DNA of 64,000 nt from Paracidovorax avenae (GTDB lineage: Bacteria; Pseudomonadota; Gammaproteobacteria; Burkholderiales; Burkholderiaceae_C). Shown piece by piece: positions 8,194 through 17,162 of the stretch. The position numbers and the translations under genes are program-made. Below the pieces are notes generated by a model that saw nothing but the letters and a program-made list of their open reading frames with translations, had not been told where the DNA came from and made no database searches. The DNA lies in the NCBI RefSeq assembly GCF_040892545.1, contig NZ_CP156079.1:2391501-2455500 (forward strand), written 5' to 3'. Position 1 is the stretch's first letter. Every line of letters starts with the position of its first letter.

Positions 8194-8463
8194 TCAATCC
8201 AGCGCAGCCCCATCCACCTGCCTGACCGGTATGCAGGACAGGTCCACACCTTCCAGACACCGTGCATTGATCGCCCATCCCACGAACGGCCGCATCCCCT
8301 GTGCAAGCTCCTGCGCCGTCGCGGCGCGGGGCTTGCGGAAGGGCATGATCCCGCAGGTGGGGCAGAAGTAGTCCTTGGCGGTGCCGGTGTGCCACTCGTA
8401 CACGCGCAGGTCCTCCTGCGGCGTGAGCATCCGCAGCGCGGAGAGGGGTACCCGGTGGATCGC
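8194..8463 (-). pseudogene. GFA/CENP-V family protein, C-terminal fragment
   Basis: The translated segment HRVPLSALRMLTPQEDL, then YEWHTGTAKDYFCPTCGIMPF, then a CLEGVDL ending, is the C-terminal half of a glutathione-dependent formaldehyde-activating (GFA)-type zinc protein. Family members are about 120-140 residues and need N-terminal cysteines (the CHCG and CNCS-type motifs) to build the zinc sites; these are missing. The fragment starts immediately after the stop codon of the histidine kinase upstream, in the same reading frame, so a deletion seems to have joined the kinase 3' end to the GFA 3' half. The only internal ATG (8430) would give 78 residues. Probably non-functional. Confidence 0.7.
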
Positions 8464-9987
8464 CTATGGATCCGTCACCCGGGCCGGGAACGAGAACGCG
8501 AATTCGGTGCCGTGGTCGTGGCTGGACTGCACGACCACCTGCCCGCCGTGCGCCTGCGCGATCGCGCGGACGATGAACAGGCCGAGCCCCACGCTGCGTG
8601 CGGAGGTGTCGTCCGCGGCCACGCCGCGCACCATGGGCTGGAAGAGGCGGCCCAGCGTGTGCCGGGGGATGGGGTCGCCGTGGTTGTGCACGGCCAGGCG
8701 GGCGGTGCCCGATTCCACCGCGGTGGTGACCGTGACGGTGCTGCCCGGCGTGCCGTAGGCCATGGCGTTGCCCACGAGGTTGCCCAGGAGCTGGGCGATG
8801 CGGTCCGGGTCGGCACTGATTTCTCCGCCGCCCGTGGCGACATGCTCGATGGTGCGGCCAGGGAAGGCCACCGACAGCTCCTCGATGATCCGGGCCGCGA
8901 GCTGGTGGAGGTCCGTGGGGCGGCGCGAGACGCTCAGGCCTGCGCCGAGGCGCACGACCGTGAAATCGAGCAGGTCGGCGATCAGGCGCTTGGCGCGCTG
9001 CCCTGCGCGGGTGATGTTGCCCAGCATGCGCGCGGCCGTGTCCGGCGGCGTGGGCATGGGCGAGGCCGCCTGGCGCGTGAGCAGGTCGGTGGCCAGGAGG
9101 ATGGTGGTGAGCGGGTTGCGCAGGTCGTGGCTGACGATGCCGATCATCTGTTCGGCGAACACGGCGCGGTCTTCGGCGAGGGCACGCCCTTGCTCGGCTT
9201 CGGTGATGTCGCTGAAGATGCCCACGAATTCCGTGAGCATGCCGTCGTCGCCCCGGAATCCCTGGCCCGACGAGACGAGCACGCGGCGGTGCCCCTTCGT
9301 GTCGATGATGCGGTGCTTGAACTGGTAGGGCTCGCCGGTGCGCAGGGCGCGGTCGAGTGCGGCGCGTTCCGCGGCGCGGTCCTCGGGCACCACGTGGGCC
9401 ACGAAGTCGTCCTCGCCCACGGGCCGGTCCGGGTCCAGGCCGAGCAGGACGGCGACGTCGGCGCCGAAGCGCCGCCGGCCGGTGGCGGGGTCCAGGTCCC
9501 AGACATGGATGGCCCCGGACTGCATGGCCTGCCGCAGGCGCGAGCGGGACGCCTGCAGGGCCTGCTGCGCCTGCCGCTCCTTGGCCACCATGTCGTCGGC
9601 GCGCTTGCGGGCGGCCAGCAGTTCGCGCTCGTATTTGTTGCGTTCCTCCGCCACCATCACGGCGATTTCGTCGTAGGTGTCCTCGCCGCTGGTGCGGCGC
9701 ACCACGTTGAGCAGCGCTGGGAAGGTGCTGCCGTCGCCGCGGCGGATGTCGAGCTTGACCTCCGAGATGGCGCCCTGCATTTCCAGCATGGGTTGCCAGT
9801 GGGTCTGGTGGAAGATCCGGCCGCCCACGGTGAAGAGTTCCTGCAGCTTTTTCTGCCGGACCAGTTCGTGCGGGGGGATGCCGGTCCACTGGCACAGGGT
9901 CCGGTTGACCTTGAGGATCAGGCCGGACGTGCTGGTCACCAGCAGCCCGCAGGGCATGCGGTCGAAGAGTTCTTCCGCGTCTACCAT
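8464..9987 (-). CDS. PAS-PAS sensor histidine kinase, partner of RsbQ-like hydrolase
   Basis: A 507-residue soluble kinase without membrane segments. The first PAS domain (residues about 5-115) contains the GGRIFHQTHWQPMLEMQG signature that I associate with PAS domains paired with RsbQ-type hydrolases. A linker coiled coil (about 115-150) is followed by a second PAS/PAC (about 150-265, ending FSDITEAEQ), HisKA with phospho-accepting H287 in VSHDLRNPLT, and HATPase_c with the N-box NLVGNAMAYG and the G-box SVGLGLFIVRAIAQAHGG. The ATG at 9987 overlaps the end of the rsbQ-like gene (ATGGTAG), so the two are translationally coupled. In Bacillus the equivalent pair RsbQ-RsbP senses energy stress, with a phosphatase output instead. 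No response regulator lies next to it. Confidence 0.9.
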   Translation of the reverse strand: MVDAEELFDRMPCGLLVTSTSGLILKVNRTLCQWTGIPPHELVRQKKLQELFTVGGRIFHQTHWQPMLEMQGAISEVKLDIRRGDGSTFPALLNVVRRTSGEDTYDEIAVMVAEERNKYERELLAARKRADDMVAKERQAQQALQASRSRLRQAMQSGAIHVWDLDPATGRRRFGADVAVLLGLDPDRPVGEDDFVAHVVPEDRAAERAALDRALRTGEPYQFKHRIIDTKGHRRVLVSSGQGFRGDDGMLTEFVGIFSDITEAEQGRALAEDRAVFAEQMIGIVSHDLRNPLTTILLATDLLTRQAASPMPTPPDTAARMLGNITRAGQRAKRLIADLLDFTVVRLGAGLSVSRRPTDLHQLAARIIEELSVAFPGRTIEHVATGGGEISADPDRIAQLLGNLVGNAMAYGTPGSTVTVTTAVESGTARLAVHNHGDPIPRHTLGRLFQPMVRGVAADDTSARSVGLGLFIVRAIAQAHGGQVVVQSSHDHGTEFAFSFPARVTDP

Positions 9988-10784
9988 CCGATCGAGCCGA
10001 GGAATTCGTCCATCACGGCGCTGCACGCGCCGGGGGCGCTGAGGTGCGGGCAGTGCCCGACGTTCTCGATCACCCGCAGCGTGCCGCGGGGCAGGTGGCG
10101 GAGCATGTAGTCGCCCACCGGGCGGGGCGCGATGATGTCCTCGCTGGACTGGATGACCAGTGCCGGCTCCTTCAGCCGGTGCAGGTCGGCCCGGTTGTCG
10201 GAGAGGAAGGTGACGTGCGCGAACTGCCGGGCGATGTCGGGATCGGTGCGGCAGAAGCTGGCCGTGAGTTCTTCGCTCAGTTCGGGGCGGTCGGGCGCAC
10301 CCATGATGGCGGGGGCCATCTGGCTTGCCCAGCCAAGGTAGTTGGCGTCGAGGGTGTCCAGCAGGGAGTCGATGTCTTCGCGGGAAAAGCCGCCCACGTA
10401 GTCGCCGTCGTCGATGTAGCAGGGGGAGGGGCCGACCATGGCGTGGCCGGCGATCCTTCCGGGCCGGTGGATGCCGGCCAGCAGCCCGATCATGGCGCCC
10501 ACCGAATGCCCCACGAAGACCACGGGGCCGTGCGCGAATTCATCGATGACCTCCAGCACGTCGTCCGCGTAGCCGTGGAGCGATGCGTATTTGCCGGGAT
10601 CGTAGGCGCCGAGGTCGGACAGGCCGCTGCCCACCATGTCGAAGGTGATGGTGCGGCAGCGCGAGGCATAGCGCGGCGCCAGCAGGCGCCACATGTTCTG
10701 GTCGCAGCCGAAGCCGTGGGCGAACACGAGGCTGCCGGCGCCATCGCCCTGGACCTTCACGTTGTTTCTGCGCCCGACCGACAT
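9981..10784 (-). CDS. RsbQ-like alpha/beta hydrolase
   Basis: A 267-residue cytoplasmic alpha/beta hydrolase very close in pattern to Bacillus RsbQ and the plant strigolactone/karrikin receptors D14/KAI2. Motifs are FAHGFGCDQNMW, FDMVGSGLSDL, YADDVLEVIDE, and the nucleophile elbow GHSVG. The predicted triad is S94, D216 (in SSEDIIAP) and H244 (in NVGHCPH), matching the RsbQ spacing. In Bacillus, RsbQ is needed for the PAS phosphatase RsbP to activate sigma B under energy stress, presumably by making or delivering a small ligand. Here the coupled partner is a PAS histidine kinase, whose start overlaps this stop by seven bases. The ATG at 10784 has an AGGAG ribosome-binding site seven bases upstream; an ATG 12 codons earlier is less likely. 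Confidence 0.9.
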   Translation of the reverse strand: MSVGRRNNVKVQGDGAGSLVFAHGFGCDQNMWRLLAPRYASRCRTITFDMVGSGLSDLGAYDPGKYASLHGYADDVLEVIDEFAHGPVVFVGHSVGAMIGLLAGIHRPGRIAGHAMVGPSPCYIDDGDYVGGFSREDIDSLLDTLDANYLGWASQMAPAIMGAPDRPELSEELTASFCRTDPDIARQFAHVTFLSDNRADLHRLKEPALVIQSSEDIIAPRPVGDYMLRHLPRGTLRVIENVGHCPHLSAPGACSAVMDEFLGSIGW

Positions 10785-10940
10785 GCAAGCTCCTGGTGAT
10801 GTCCGGGCGATGCCAGCCACGGTACGACTCGACCATTATGGGACATCTGTCCTGCCGGCCACGGGCCATGACCAGCGGGGCCGTGGGTGAAACGGCGGGG
10901 CTGCACGGGTGCGCGATGGCGGTTCCGTCCCGCGGTGTGT

Positions 10941-11002
10941 TTCGTGCCTGTCCGTCCCGCTTCGCGGGCAGGGCGCGCGGCGGCTTCCCTTGTCCGTAGA
11001 TT
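10941..11002 (+). promoter_or_regulatory. PIP box and -10 element (HrpX/HrpB-type promoter)
   Basis: TTCGT (10941-10945), 15 bases, then TTCGC (10961-10965) matches the plant-inducible promoter consensus TTCGB-N15-TTCGB exactly. TAGATT at 10997-11002 fits the -10 pattern YANNNT and begins 31 bases after the box, within the 30-32 base spacing reported for functional PIP promoters. The effector-like gene starts 71 bases after the -10 element. AraC-type HrpX/HrpB activators use such boxes to switch on type III secretion genes in planta. Confidence 0.7.
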
Positions 11003-11072
11003 GGGCGGATCGCAGGCGTCCCGCGAGAGCGCGGGAGGCCGTTGTCCGCACTCCATATCTTCATTTGCTGCC

Positions 11073-12461
11073 ATGCCCACTTCGTCTTCCCTGCGTACCG
11101 CTTCTGCGTCACCCACCAACGTCGCCGCTGCGCTGTTGCCCCACCGGGGCGTCGACAGCGCGGCCGGGCCCGAGCCCGGGGCTCCGCGCGGCTCCCTGGC
11201 GGCCCTGGATGCAGGTTCCCTCCGCAGCCTGCGGCGCGCGAACTCCATGCCATCGCCGCAGGCCGCGGACGCCCTGTTGCGGGCTGGCCTGCCCGCGCGC
11301 CCCGCCAGCGATGCCGTGGCGCTGCCGGAGCACGCGCTGCCGGTGCTGCACGCCGCGGAAGGGATCGTCCATGCCCTGATGGCACCCGCCCAGGCGCGGG
11401 ACGCGGAGGTCGTGCAGCGGCTGCAGCGCAATACCCAGGTATTGCTGGACAAGGGCATCGATACCCCGGAGAAGCTGCGGAGTTTTCTCTCCACGGCCTG
11501 GCGCCACGACGCGGTGCTCGGTTTCGCCGGGCTGGGTTTCAGCAACGGGGCGGGGTACATGGCCGGGATCACGGCGGCCAACGAGAAGCTGGTATCGCTG
11601 CTGCCCACGGACCTGCTGCGGAACACGCCGCGGCTGGGCTTCGTGGTCGGCGTGGGCGTGGGTGCGCTGGACGTGCTGGTGAGCGCGGTCGGCAATGCGG
11701 TGGTCGCACCGCGCCTCTACAACGGCCCCTCCGGGCTGGACCGCCTGCCCGCCGCGCTGCGCCCGGACCCGCATGCCGAGCAGATCCGCAATGCGGGCCT
11801 GGCGGCAGGATTCAACGTCGCGAAGAACCTGCCGCGCGTGGTGGCGCCTTTCGTGCAGGCGGCGATCGAGGGCCGGGGCGACAACAGCGTCGACCGCGTG
11901 TGGGCCGACCGCATCGACGCGTCGCTGCTCGACGGCTTCGGCGGCATGCTGGCGGCGGGCGCCCGGGGCGTGCACAGGCTCTCGCAGGCGGTGCCCTACG
12001 ATGCGCGCATGCTGCTGCGCAGCGACCTGGGCGAGGTCATCGACCAGACCCGGCGCCCGTGGAGGGAATCGCTGCAGGGTGTCGGCGCGTCGGCGCTCGA
12101 GGGCGCGAAGTCCCTCGTGACGTCCCCCGTGCCCGTGGCGGTGGTGGCCACGGTGGGCTGCTTCATTGCCGAGCTGTTCGCGGCCAATGCGTCCATCGAC
12201 CGCGGCGGATCGCCCGCTGGATTGCCGGCGGACCGGGCGGACGCCGGCATGCTGTCGGGCAAGCGGGCGTCGTCGGTCCTCATCATGGGGCTGATGTCCG
12301 GCACGATCGCACTGGGGGCGCCCTATGCCGCGCAGGGTGGTGCCTACGTGGCCCGCACGATCCGCCAGGGCCTGCAGCAGACGTCCTCCAACCTGATGGC
12401 CTGGGCCCAGGCCCGCTTCGGCGCCGCGGAGCCGGACCTGGAAGCGGGCCGGCCGCGGTAG
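11073..12461 (+). CDS. Candidate type III secreted effector (novel, hydrophobic)
   Basis: A 462-residue protein that I do not recognise. The first 60 residues are rich in Ser, Ala, Pro and Thr with few acidic residues (MPTSSSLRTASASPTNVAAA), typical of type III secretion signals. The body has four hydrophobic stretches (about 146-169, 187-211, 351-372 and 399-421), so it may insert into a host membrane. There is no Sec signal peptide. A PIP box with a correctly spaced -10 element lies upstream, which supports HrpX-type control and, with the N-terminus, an effector role. The ATG at 11073 gives the effector-like N-terminus downstream of the predicted transcription start; the frame is open further upstream, but that part would lie inside the promoter. 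No chaperone gene is adjacent. No catalytic motif was found. Confidence 0.65.
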   Translation: MPTSSSLRTASASPTNVAAALLPHRGVDSAAGPEPGAPRGSLAALDAGSLRSLRRANSMPSPQAADALLRAGLPARPASDAVALPEHALPVLHAAEGIVHALMAPAQARDAEVVQRLQRNTQVLLDKGIDTPEKLRSFLSTAWRHDAVLGFAGLGFSNGAGYMAGITAANEKLVSLLPTDLLRNTPRLGFVVGVGVGALDVLVSAVGNAVVAPRLYNGPSGLDRLPAALRPDPHAEQIRNAGLAAGFNVAKNLPRVVAPFVQAAIEGRGDNSVDRVWADRIDASLLDGFGGMLAAGARGVHRLSQAVPYDARMLLRSDLGEVIDQTRRPWRESLQGVGASALEGAKSLVTSPVPVAVVATVGCFIAELFAANASIDRGGSPAGLPADRADAGMLSGKRASSVLIMGLMSGTIALGAPYAAQGGAYVARTIRQGLQQTSSNLMAWAQARFGAAEPDLEAGRPR

Positions 12462-12525
12462 GGCGGGTGGCGAGCGGGCTGGGCCCTGGGCCTGCGCGTT
12501 TTCCCTGGGCTGGATGGCATCGCAA

Positions 12526-12558
12526 TTAGTTGACATCTAAATCATCTATTCCTAAAGT
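12526..12558 (+). promoter_or_regulatory. Promoter of the aminobenzoate cluster with overlapping palindrome
   Basis: TTGACA (12530-12535), a 17-base spacer and TAAAGT (12553-12558) form a near-consensus sigma70 promoter 35 bases before the monooxygenase ATG. The -35 is embedded in TTAGTTGACATCTAA (12526-12540), an imperfect 15-base palindrome with six of seven pairs matching. This is the size and placement expected for a MarR operator; the MarR gene at 15729 in the same cluster is the obvious candidate. Repression relieved by an aryl-CoA ligand is inference. Confidence 0.6.
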
Positions 12559-12592
12559 TGCTGCAGGCCCGGACGGCCCTGGAGACCTGCGC

Positions 12593-14932
12593 ATGAAGAT
12601 CGTTTGCATCGGTGGCGGCCCGGCGGGCCTGTATTTCGCGCTGCTCATGAAGCAGCAGGACCCCGCCCACGACGTCACCGTGGTGGAACGCAACAAGCCC
12701 TACGACACCTTCGGCTGGGGCGTGGTGTTTTCCGACGCCACCATGGACCACATGCGCGCGTGGGACCGCGAGACCGCCGACGAAATCCAGGAGGCCTTCA
12801 ACCACTGGGACGACATCGAGCTGCGCTTCAAGGGCCGCACGATCCGCTCGGGCGGCCACGGTTTCGTGGGCATCGGGCGCAAGAAGCTGCTGAACATCCT
12901 GCAGGCGCGCTGCGAGCGCCTGGGCGTGAAGCTGGTGTTCGAGACCGAGGCCGCCTCGGACGAGGACTATCCCGATGCCGACCTCGTGGTGGCCTGCGAC
13001 GGGGTGAACTCCCGCATCCGCGGACGCTACGCCAACGTGTTCCAGCCCGACATCGTCACGCGGCCCAACCGCTACATCTGGCTGGGCACGCACAAGCTGT
13101 TCGATGCCTTCACGTTCGATTTCCAGCGCACGGAGCATGGCTGGTTCCAGGCGCATATCTACAAGTTCGACGACCGCACGACCACCTTCATCGTCGAGTG
13201 CCCGGAGGTGGTGTGGAAGGCGCACGGGCTGGACCAGGCCGACCAGGACCAGTCCGTCGCCTTTTGCGAGCGCGTGTTCGCGGACACGCTGGGCGGCGCG
13301 CCCCTGATGAGCAATGTGCGCCACCTGCGCGGCTCGGCCTGGCTGAACTTCCAGCGCGTGGTGTGCGCGCAATGGTGGCTGCGCAACCCCCGCGGCAGCC
13401 ACGTGGTGCTGATGGGCGACGCGGTGCACACGGCGCATTTCGCGATCGGCTCGGGCACCAAGCTCGCGATCGAGGATGCGATCGAACTCGCGCGCCAGTT
13501 CGGCCGCCTGGGCGGAGGCCGCGAGGGCATCCCCGCCGTGCTCGCGGCCTACCAGGAGGCGCGCCGCGTGGAGACGCTGCGCATCCAGAACGCCGCCTGG
13601 AACGCGATGGAATGGTTCGAGGTGTGCGGTGACCGCTACTGCGACCAGCTCGAGCCCGAGCAGTTCATGTATTCGATGCTCACGCGCAGCCAGCGCATCA
13701 GCCACGAGAACCTGCGCCTGCGCGATGCGGGCTGGCTGGAGGGCTACGAGCGCTGGTTCGCGCACCGCGCGGGCATCGACGTGCCGGCTGGCAGCCGGCC
13801 GCCGCCGCCCATGTTCACGCCGCTCACCGTGCGCGGCGTGACGCTGAAGAACCGCATCGTGGTCTCGCCCATGGCGCAGTATTCGGCGGAGGACGGCCTG
13901 GTGGGCGACTACCACCTGGTGCACCTGGGCGCGCGCGCCATGGGCGGTGCCGGCCTCGTGTTCGCCGAGATGGCCTGCGTGAGCGCCGACGGCCGCATCA
14001 CCCCGGGCTGCCCGGGCCTGTACCGGCCCGGGCACACGGCGGCTTTCCGGCGCATCGCCGACTGGATCCATGCGAACACCGATGCGAAGTTCGGCATCCA
14101 GATCGGCCACGCGGGCGCCAAGGCCTCCACGCGCCGGGCCTGGGAGGGCATCGACCAGCCGCTGCCCGAGGGCAACTGGCCCATCGTGTCCGCCTCGCCG
14201 CAGCAGTACCTGGAAGGCGTGAGCCAGCGCGCGCGGCAGATGGCCCGCGCCGACATGGATACCGTGCGCGAGCAGTTCGCCCAGGCCGCGCGCGCCGCCG
14301 ATGCCGCGGGCGCGGACTGGCTGGAGCTGCACTGCGCCCACGGCTACCTGCTGTCGAGCTTTCTCTCGCCGCTCACCAACCAGCGCGATGACGAGTACGG
14401 CGGCACGCTGGAGAACCGCCTGCGCTATCCGCTGGAGGTGTTCGCCGCGGTGCGTGCCGCCTGGCCGCATGACAAGCCGCTGTCGGTGCGCATCTCCGCC
14501 CACGACTGGGTGGAAGGCGGCACCACGCCGCAGGATGCGGTGGAGATCGCCCGGGCGTTCAAGGCGGCAGGGGCGGACATGATCGATTGCTCCTCGGGCC
14601 AGGTGAGCAAGCGCGAGAAGCCGGTCTATGGCCGCATGTTCCAGACACCGTTCGCCGACCGCATCCGGCAGGAGGCGGGCATCGCCACCATCGCCGTGGG
14701 CGCGATCAGCGAGGCGGACCATGCCAACAGCATCCTGGCCGCCGGCCGGGCCGACCTGTGCGCGGTCGCACGGCCGCACCTGGCGAATCCGGCCTGGACG
14801 CTGACCGAGGCTGCGCGCATCGGCTACACCGCCGTGGAATGGCCGCGGCAGTACCGTTCCGGCAAGCAGCAGCTGGAGGCGCATTTCGAGCGCGAGAAAT
14901 CCCTGGCGGCGGCCGCGGGCGGGAAGGGCTGA
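12593..14932 (+). CDS. 2-Aminobenzoyl-CoA monooxygenase/reductase-type fusion enzyme
   Basis: A 779-residue fusion. Residues 1-395 are a class A FAD hydroxylase: GGGPAGL near residue 7, [12 protein letters not shown] near 135, and [18 protein letters not shown] near 275. Residues from about 405 form an Old Yellow Enzyme-like FMN reductase ([32 protein letters not shown], with an [12 protein letters not shown] ending). This architecture is that of 2-aminobenzoyl-CoA monooxygenase/reductase, which hydroxylates and then reduces anthraniloyl-CoA, dearomatising the ring. Databases often label such proteins salicylyl-CoA 5-hydroxylase/oxidoreductase, but the known salicylyl-CoA enzyme lacks the reductase half. 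It is the first gene of the cluster, behind a strong promoter. The ATG at 12593 (GGAG upstream) starts directly at the Rossmann strand; an earlier in-frame ATG lies within the promoter. Confidence 0.85.
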   Translation: MKIVCIGGGPAGLYFALLMKQQDPAHDVTVVERNKPYDTFGWGVVFSDATMDHMRAWDRETADEIQEAFNHWDDIELRFKGRTIRSGGHGFVGIGRKKLLNILQARCERLGVKLVFETEAASDEDYPDADLVVACDGVNSRIRGRYANVFQPDIVTRPNRYIWLGTHKLFDAFTFDFQRTEHGWFQAHIYKFDDRTTTFIVECPEVVWKAHGLDQADQDQSVAFCERVFADTLGGAPLMSNVRHLRGSAWLNFQRVVCAQWWLRNPRGSHVVLMGDAVHTAHFAIGSGTKLAIEDAIELARQFGRLGGGREGIPAVLAAYQEARRVETLRIQNAAWNAMEWFEVCGDRYCDQLEPEQFMYSMLTRSQRISHENLRLRDAGWLEGYERWFAHRAGIDVPAGSRPPPPMFTPLTVRGVTLKNRIVVSPMAQYSAEDGLVGDYHLVHLGARAMGGAGLVFAEMACVSADGRITPGCPGLYRPGHTAAFRRIADWIHANTDAKFGIQIGHAGAKASTRRAWEGIDQPLPEGNWPIVSASPQQYLEGVSQRARQMARADMDTVREQFAQAARAADAAGADWLELHCAHGYLLSSFLSPLTNQRDDEYGGTLENRLRYPLEVFAAVRAAWPHDKPLSVRISAHDWVEGGTTPQDAVEIARAFKAAGADMIDCSSGQVSKREKPVYGRMFQTPFADRIRQEAGIATIAVGAISEADHANSILAAGRADLCAVARPHLANPAWTLTEAARIGYTAVEWPRQYRSGKQQLEAHFEREKSLAAAAGGKG

Positions 14933-14934
14933 GG

Positions 14935-15699
14935 ATGGACAAGATTCCACGGCATGCCCTGGTGACCGGCGGCACGCGCGGCATCGGCGCCGCCATCGCC
15001 CGGCGGCTCGCGGCGGATGGCCTGCATGTGACGGTGCTCGGCCGCGATGCGGAGGCTGCGCGGGCCTTCGCCGCCACCGATGCAGCGCATCTGCACGGCG
15101 TGGCCGCCGACGTGGCCGATGCGCGGCAGGTGGCGCAGGCGCTGGCATCCGCCCGGGAGCGGTTCGGGCCGGTGCAGGTGCTGGTCAACAACGCGGGGCA
15201 GGCCGAGAGCGCGCCGTTCCTCAGGACCGACGCGCGGCTCTGGCAGCGCATGCTGGACGTGAACCTGACCGGCACCATGGTCTGCACCCAGGCCGCGCTG
15301 CCGGCCATGCTGGAGGCCGGCTGGGGCCGCGTCGTCAACGTGGCGAGCACGGCGGGGCAGGTGGGCTATGCCTACGTGGCGGCCTACTGCGCGGCCAAGC
15401 ACGGCGTGATCGGCCTCACGCGGGCGCTGGCGCTGGAACTGGCCGCGAAGGGCGTCACCGTGAACGCCGTCTGCCCGGGCTACACCGATACCGACATCGT
15501 GCGCGAGAGCATCGACCGCATCGTCGCCAAGACCGGCCGCAGCGCCGAGGCCGCGCGCGAGGGCTTCGTGCGCGCCAATCCGCAGGGCCGGCTGGTGGCG
15601 CCGGACGAGGTCGCCGACGCGGTGGCCTGGCTGTGCACCGATGGCGCGCGGTCGGTGAACGGGCAGTCCGTCTCGGTCAGCGGTGGCGAGGTCATGTGA
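14935..15699 (+). CDS. Short-chain dehydrogenase (3-hydroxyacyl-CoA dehydrogenase-like)
   Basis: A 254-residue classical SDR. It has the cofactor motif TGGTRGIG at about residues 11-18, NNAG near 86, the catalytic Ser in VASTAGQ, and Tyr-x3-Lys in YCAAK near 148-152. It ends in the usual [12 protein letters not shown] motif. In this cluster it most plausibly oxidises a hydroxyl intermediate during beta-oxidation-like breakdown of the reduced aminobenzoyl-CoA ring; the exact substrate cannot be told from sequence. It begins two bases after the monooxygenase stop (TGAGGATG) and is co-transcribed with it. Confidence 0.85.
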   Translation: MDKIPRHALVTGGTRGIGAAIARRLAADGLHVTVLGRDAEAARAFAATDAAHLHGVAADVADARQVAQALASARERFGPVQVLVNNAGQAESAPFLRTDARLWQRMLDVNLTGTMVCTQAALPAMLEAGWGRVVNVASTAGQVGYAYVAAYCAAKHGVIGLTRALALELAAKGVTVNAVCPGYTDTDIVRESIDRIVAKTGRSAEAAREGFVRANPQGRLVAPDEVADAVAWLCTDGARSVNGQSVSVSGGEVM

Positions 15700-15728
15700 G
15701 CGGCCGACCGTACAGGACGAAGCACCCC

Positions 15729-16310
15729 ATGGCCACCCGCAAGCAGAGTTTCCGCCTCGTGCAGGCGCTGGGCGACGAGCACATCGGCCTGGAGGCGCGC
15801 GCCCAGGCTGGCGACCATCTGGACATCAAGATCTGGCTGCGGCTGCTGGCCTGCAGCACGCAGATCGAGCAGCAGGTGCGGCAGTGGCTGCGCACCCGCT
15901 TCGACACGACGTTGCCGCGCTTCGACTACCTCGCCCAGCTGGACCGGCATCCCGGCGGGCTGCGCATGAACGTGCTCTCGCGCTACCTCATGGTCACGGG
16001 CGGCAACGTCACGGGCCTGACGGATCAGCTCGTGAAGGAAGGGCTGGTCGAACGCACCGAAGACCCGGAGGACCGCCGCTCCTGGCGCGTGCGCCTGACG
16101 GACAAGGGCCGGACCGATTTCGCGGCCATGGCGGCGGAGCACGAACGCTGGCTCTCCGGCCTGTTCGACGGCCTGCCCGCGGCCAGCAAGGACGCGCTCT
16201 ACGAGCATCTCGGCCTGCTGCGCGTGCACCTCGTGCAGCGGCAGGCCTCGGGCGAGGCGGCCGGCCTTCCGGACACCCCATCGAAACGCAGCAGGAAATC
16301 CCTCCCATGA
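15729..16310 (+). CDS. MarR family transcriptional regulator
   Basis: A 193-residue winged-helix regulator. The block [19 protein letters not shown], then [20 protein letters not shown] and [13 protein letters not shown], is the canonical MarR DNA-binding helix and wing (about residues 72-130). Flanking helices form the dimer interface. MarR proteins of aromatic clusters usually repress the operon and release DNA on binding an aryl-CoA or the free acid. The palindrome over the -35 of the cluster promoter at 12526-12540 is the likely operator, which makes this a feedback loop. Its TGA overlaps the next ATG (ATGA), so it is translated with the crotonase gene. Confidence 0.9.
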   Translation: MATRKQSFRLVQALGDEHIGLEARAQAGDHLDIKIWLRLLACSTQIEQQVRQWLRTRFDTTLPRFDYLAQLDRHPGGLRMNVLSRYLMVTGGNVTGLTDQLVKEGLVERTEDPEDRRSWRVRLTDKGRTDFAAMAAEHERWLSGLFDGLPAASKDALYEHLGLLRVHLVQRQASGEAAGLPDTPSKRSRKSLP

Positions 16311-17161
16311 CCGAACCCCGCATCGATCCCCGGCTCGTCGCCGGCAACCGCCGGCCACTCGCCGGCTACCAGGCCGAACACTTCCTGTGGGAGGTGCATG
16401 CCGGCGTGGCCACGATCACGCTGAACCGGCCCGAGCGCAAGAACCCGCTCACCTTCGACAGCTATGCCGAGCTGCGTGACCTGTTCCACGGCCTGCGGCT
16501 GGCCGACGACGTGCGCGCGGTGGTGCTGGTCGGCGCGGGCGGCAATTTCTGCTCGGGCGGCGACGTGCACGAGATCATCGGCCCGCTGGTCGCCTTGAAG
16601 GCACCCGAGCTGCTGATGTTCACCCGCATGACGGGCGAGCTGGTCAAGGCCATGCGCACCTGCCCGCAGCCGATCGTGGCCGCGGTGGACGGCGTGTGCG
16701 CCGGCGCGGGCGCGATCATGGCGATGGCTTCCGACCTGCGCCTGGGCACGGCGCGCAGCAAGACGGCCTTCCTCTTCAACCGCGTGGGGCTGGCGGGCTG
16801 CGACATGGGCGCGTGCGCGATGCTGCCGCGCATCGTCGGCCAGGGCCGCGCGAGCGAATTGCTCTACACCGGCCGCAGCCTGGGCGGGGAGGAGGGCGAG
16901 CGCTGGGGCTTCTTCAACCGCCTGTGCGAGGCCGATGCCCTGCTGCCCGAGGCGCAGGCGCTCGCCGCACAACTGGCCGAGGGTCCGGCCTTCGCCAACG
17001 GCATCACCAAGACCATGCTGCACCAGGAGTGGGCGATGACCATCGAGCAGGCCATCGAGGCCGAGGCGCAGGCACAGGCGATCTGCATGCTGACCGAAGA
17101 CTTCTCGCGCGCCTACCATGCGTTCGTCGCCAAACAGAAGCCCCGCTTCGAAGGAAACTGA
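16307..17161 (+). CDS. Crotonase-fold (enoyl-CoA hydratase family) protein lacking both catalytic glutamates
   Basis: A 284-residue member of the enoyl-CoA hydratase/isomerase superfamily. It has the [10 protein letters not shown] start of the fold, the oxyanion-hole segment [13 protein letters not shown], and the second oxyanion segment [20 protein letters not shown]. Aligning by eye with rat hydratase, Glu144 corresponds to the Ile of [11 protein letters not shown] and Glu164 to the Arg of FLFNRVGL, so neither hydratase glutamate is present. It therefore probably catalyses another CoA-thioester reaction of the superfamily (isomerisation, ring opening or hydrolysis). Its start overlaps the MarR stop. 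Cluster position suggests a step after ring reduction of aminobenzoyl-CoA. Confidence 0.8.
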   Translation: MTEPRIDPRLVAGNRRPLAGYQAEHFLWEVHAGVATITLNRPERKNPLTFDSYAELRDLFHGLRLADDVRAVVLVGAGGNFCSGGDVHEIIGPLVALKAPELLMFTRMTGELVKAMRTCPQPIVAAVDGVCAGAGAIMAMASDLRLGTARSKTAFLFNRVGLAGCDMGACAMLPRIVGQGRASELLYTGRSLGGEEGERWGFFNRLCEADALLPEAQALAAQLAEGPAFANGITKTMLHQEWAMTIEQAIEAEAQAQAICMLTEDFSRAYHAFVAKQKPRFEGN

Positions 17162-17162
17162 C

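Noticed and set aside
8143..10110. Long plus-strand open frame of about 655 codons opposite the kinase and RsbQ-like genes
   Set aside because: It is antisense to two well-supported genes, has no recognisable domain and a His/Arg/Gly-biased composition typical of shadow frames in GC-rich DNA.
12593..14932. Assignment as salicylyl-CoA 5-hydroxylase
   Set aside because: The C-terminal Old Yellow Enzyme half, and the Rid protein and aryl-CoA ligase in the cluster, fit 2-aminobenzoyl-CoA monooxygenase/reductase better; salicylyl-CoA hydroxylase needs no reductase domain.
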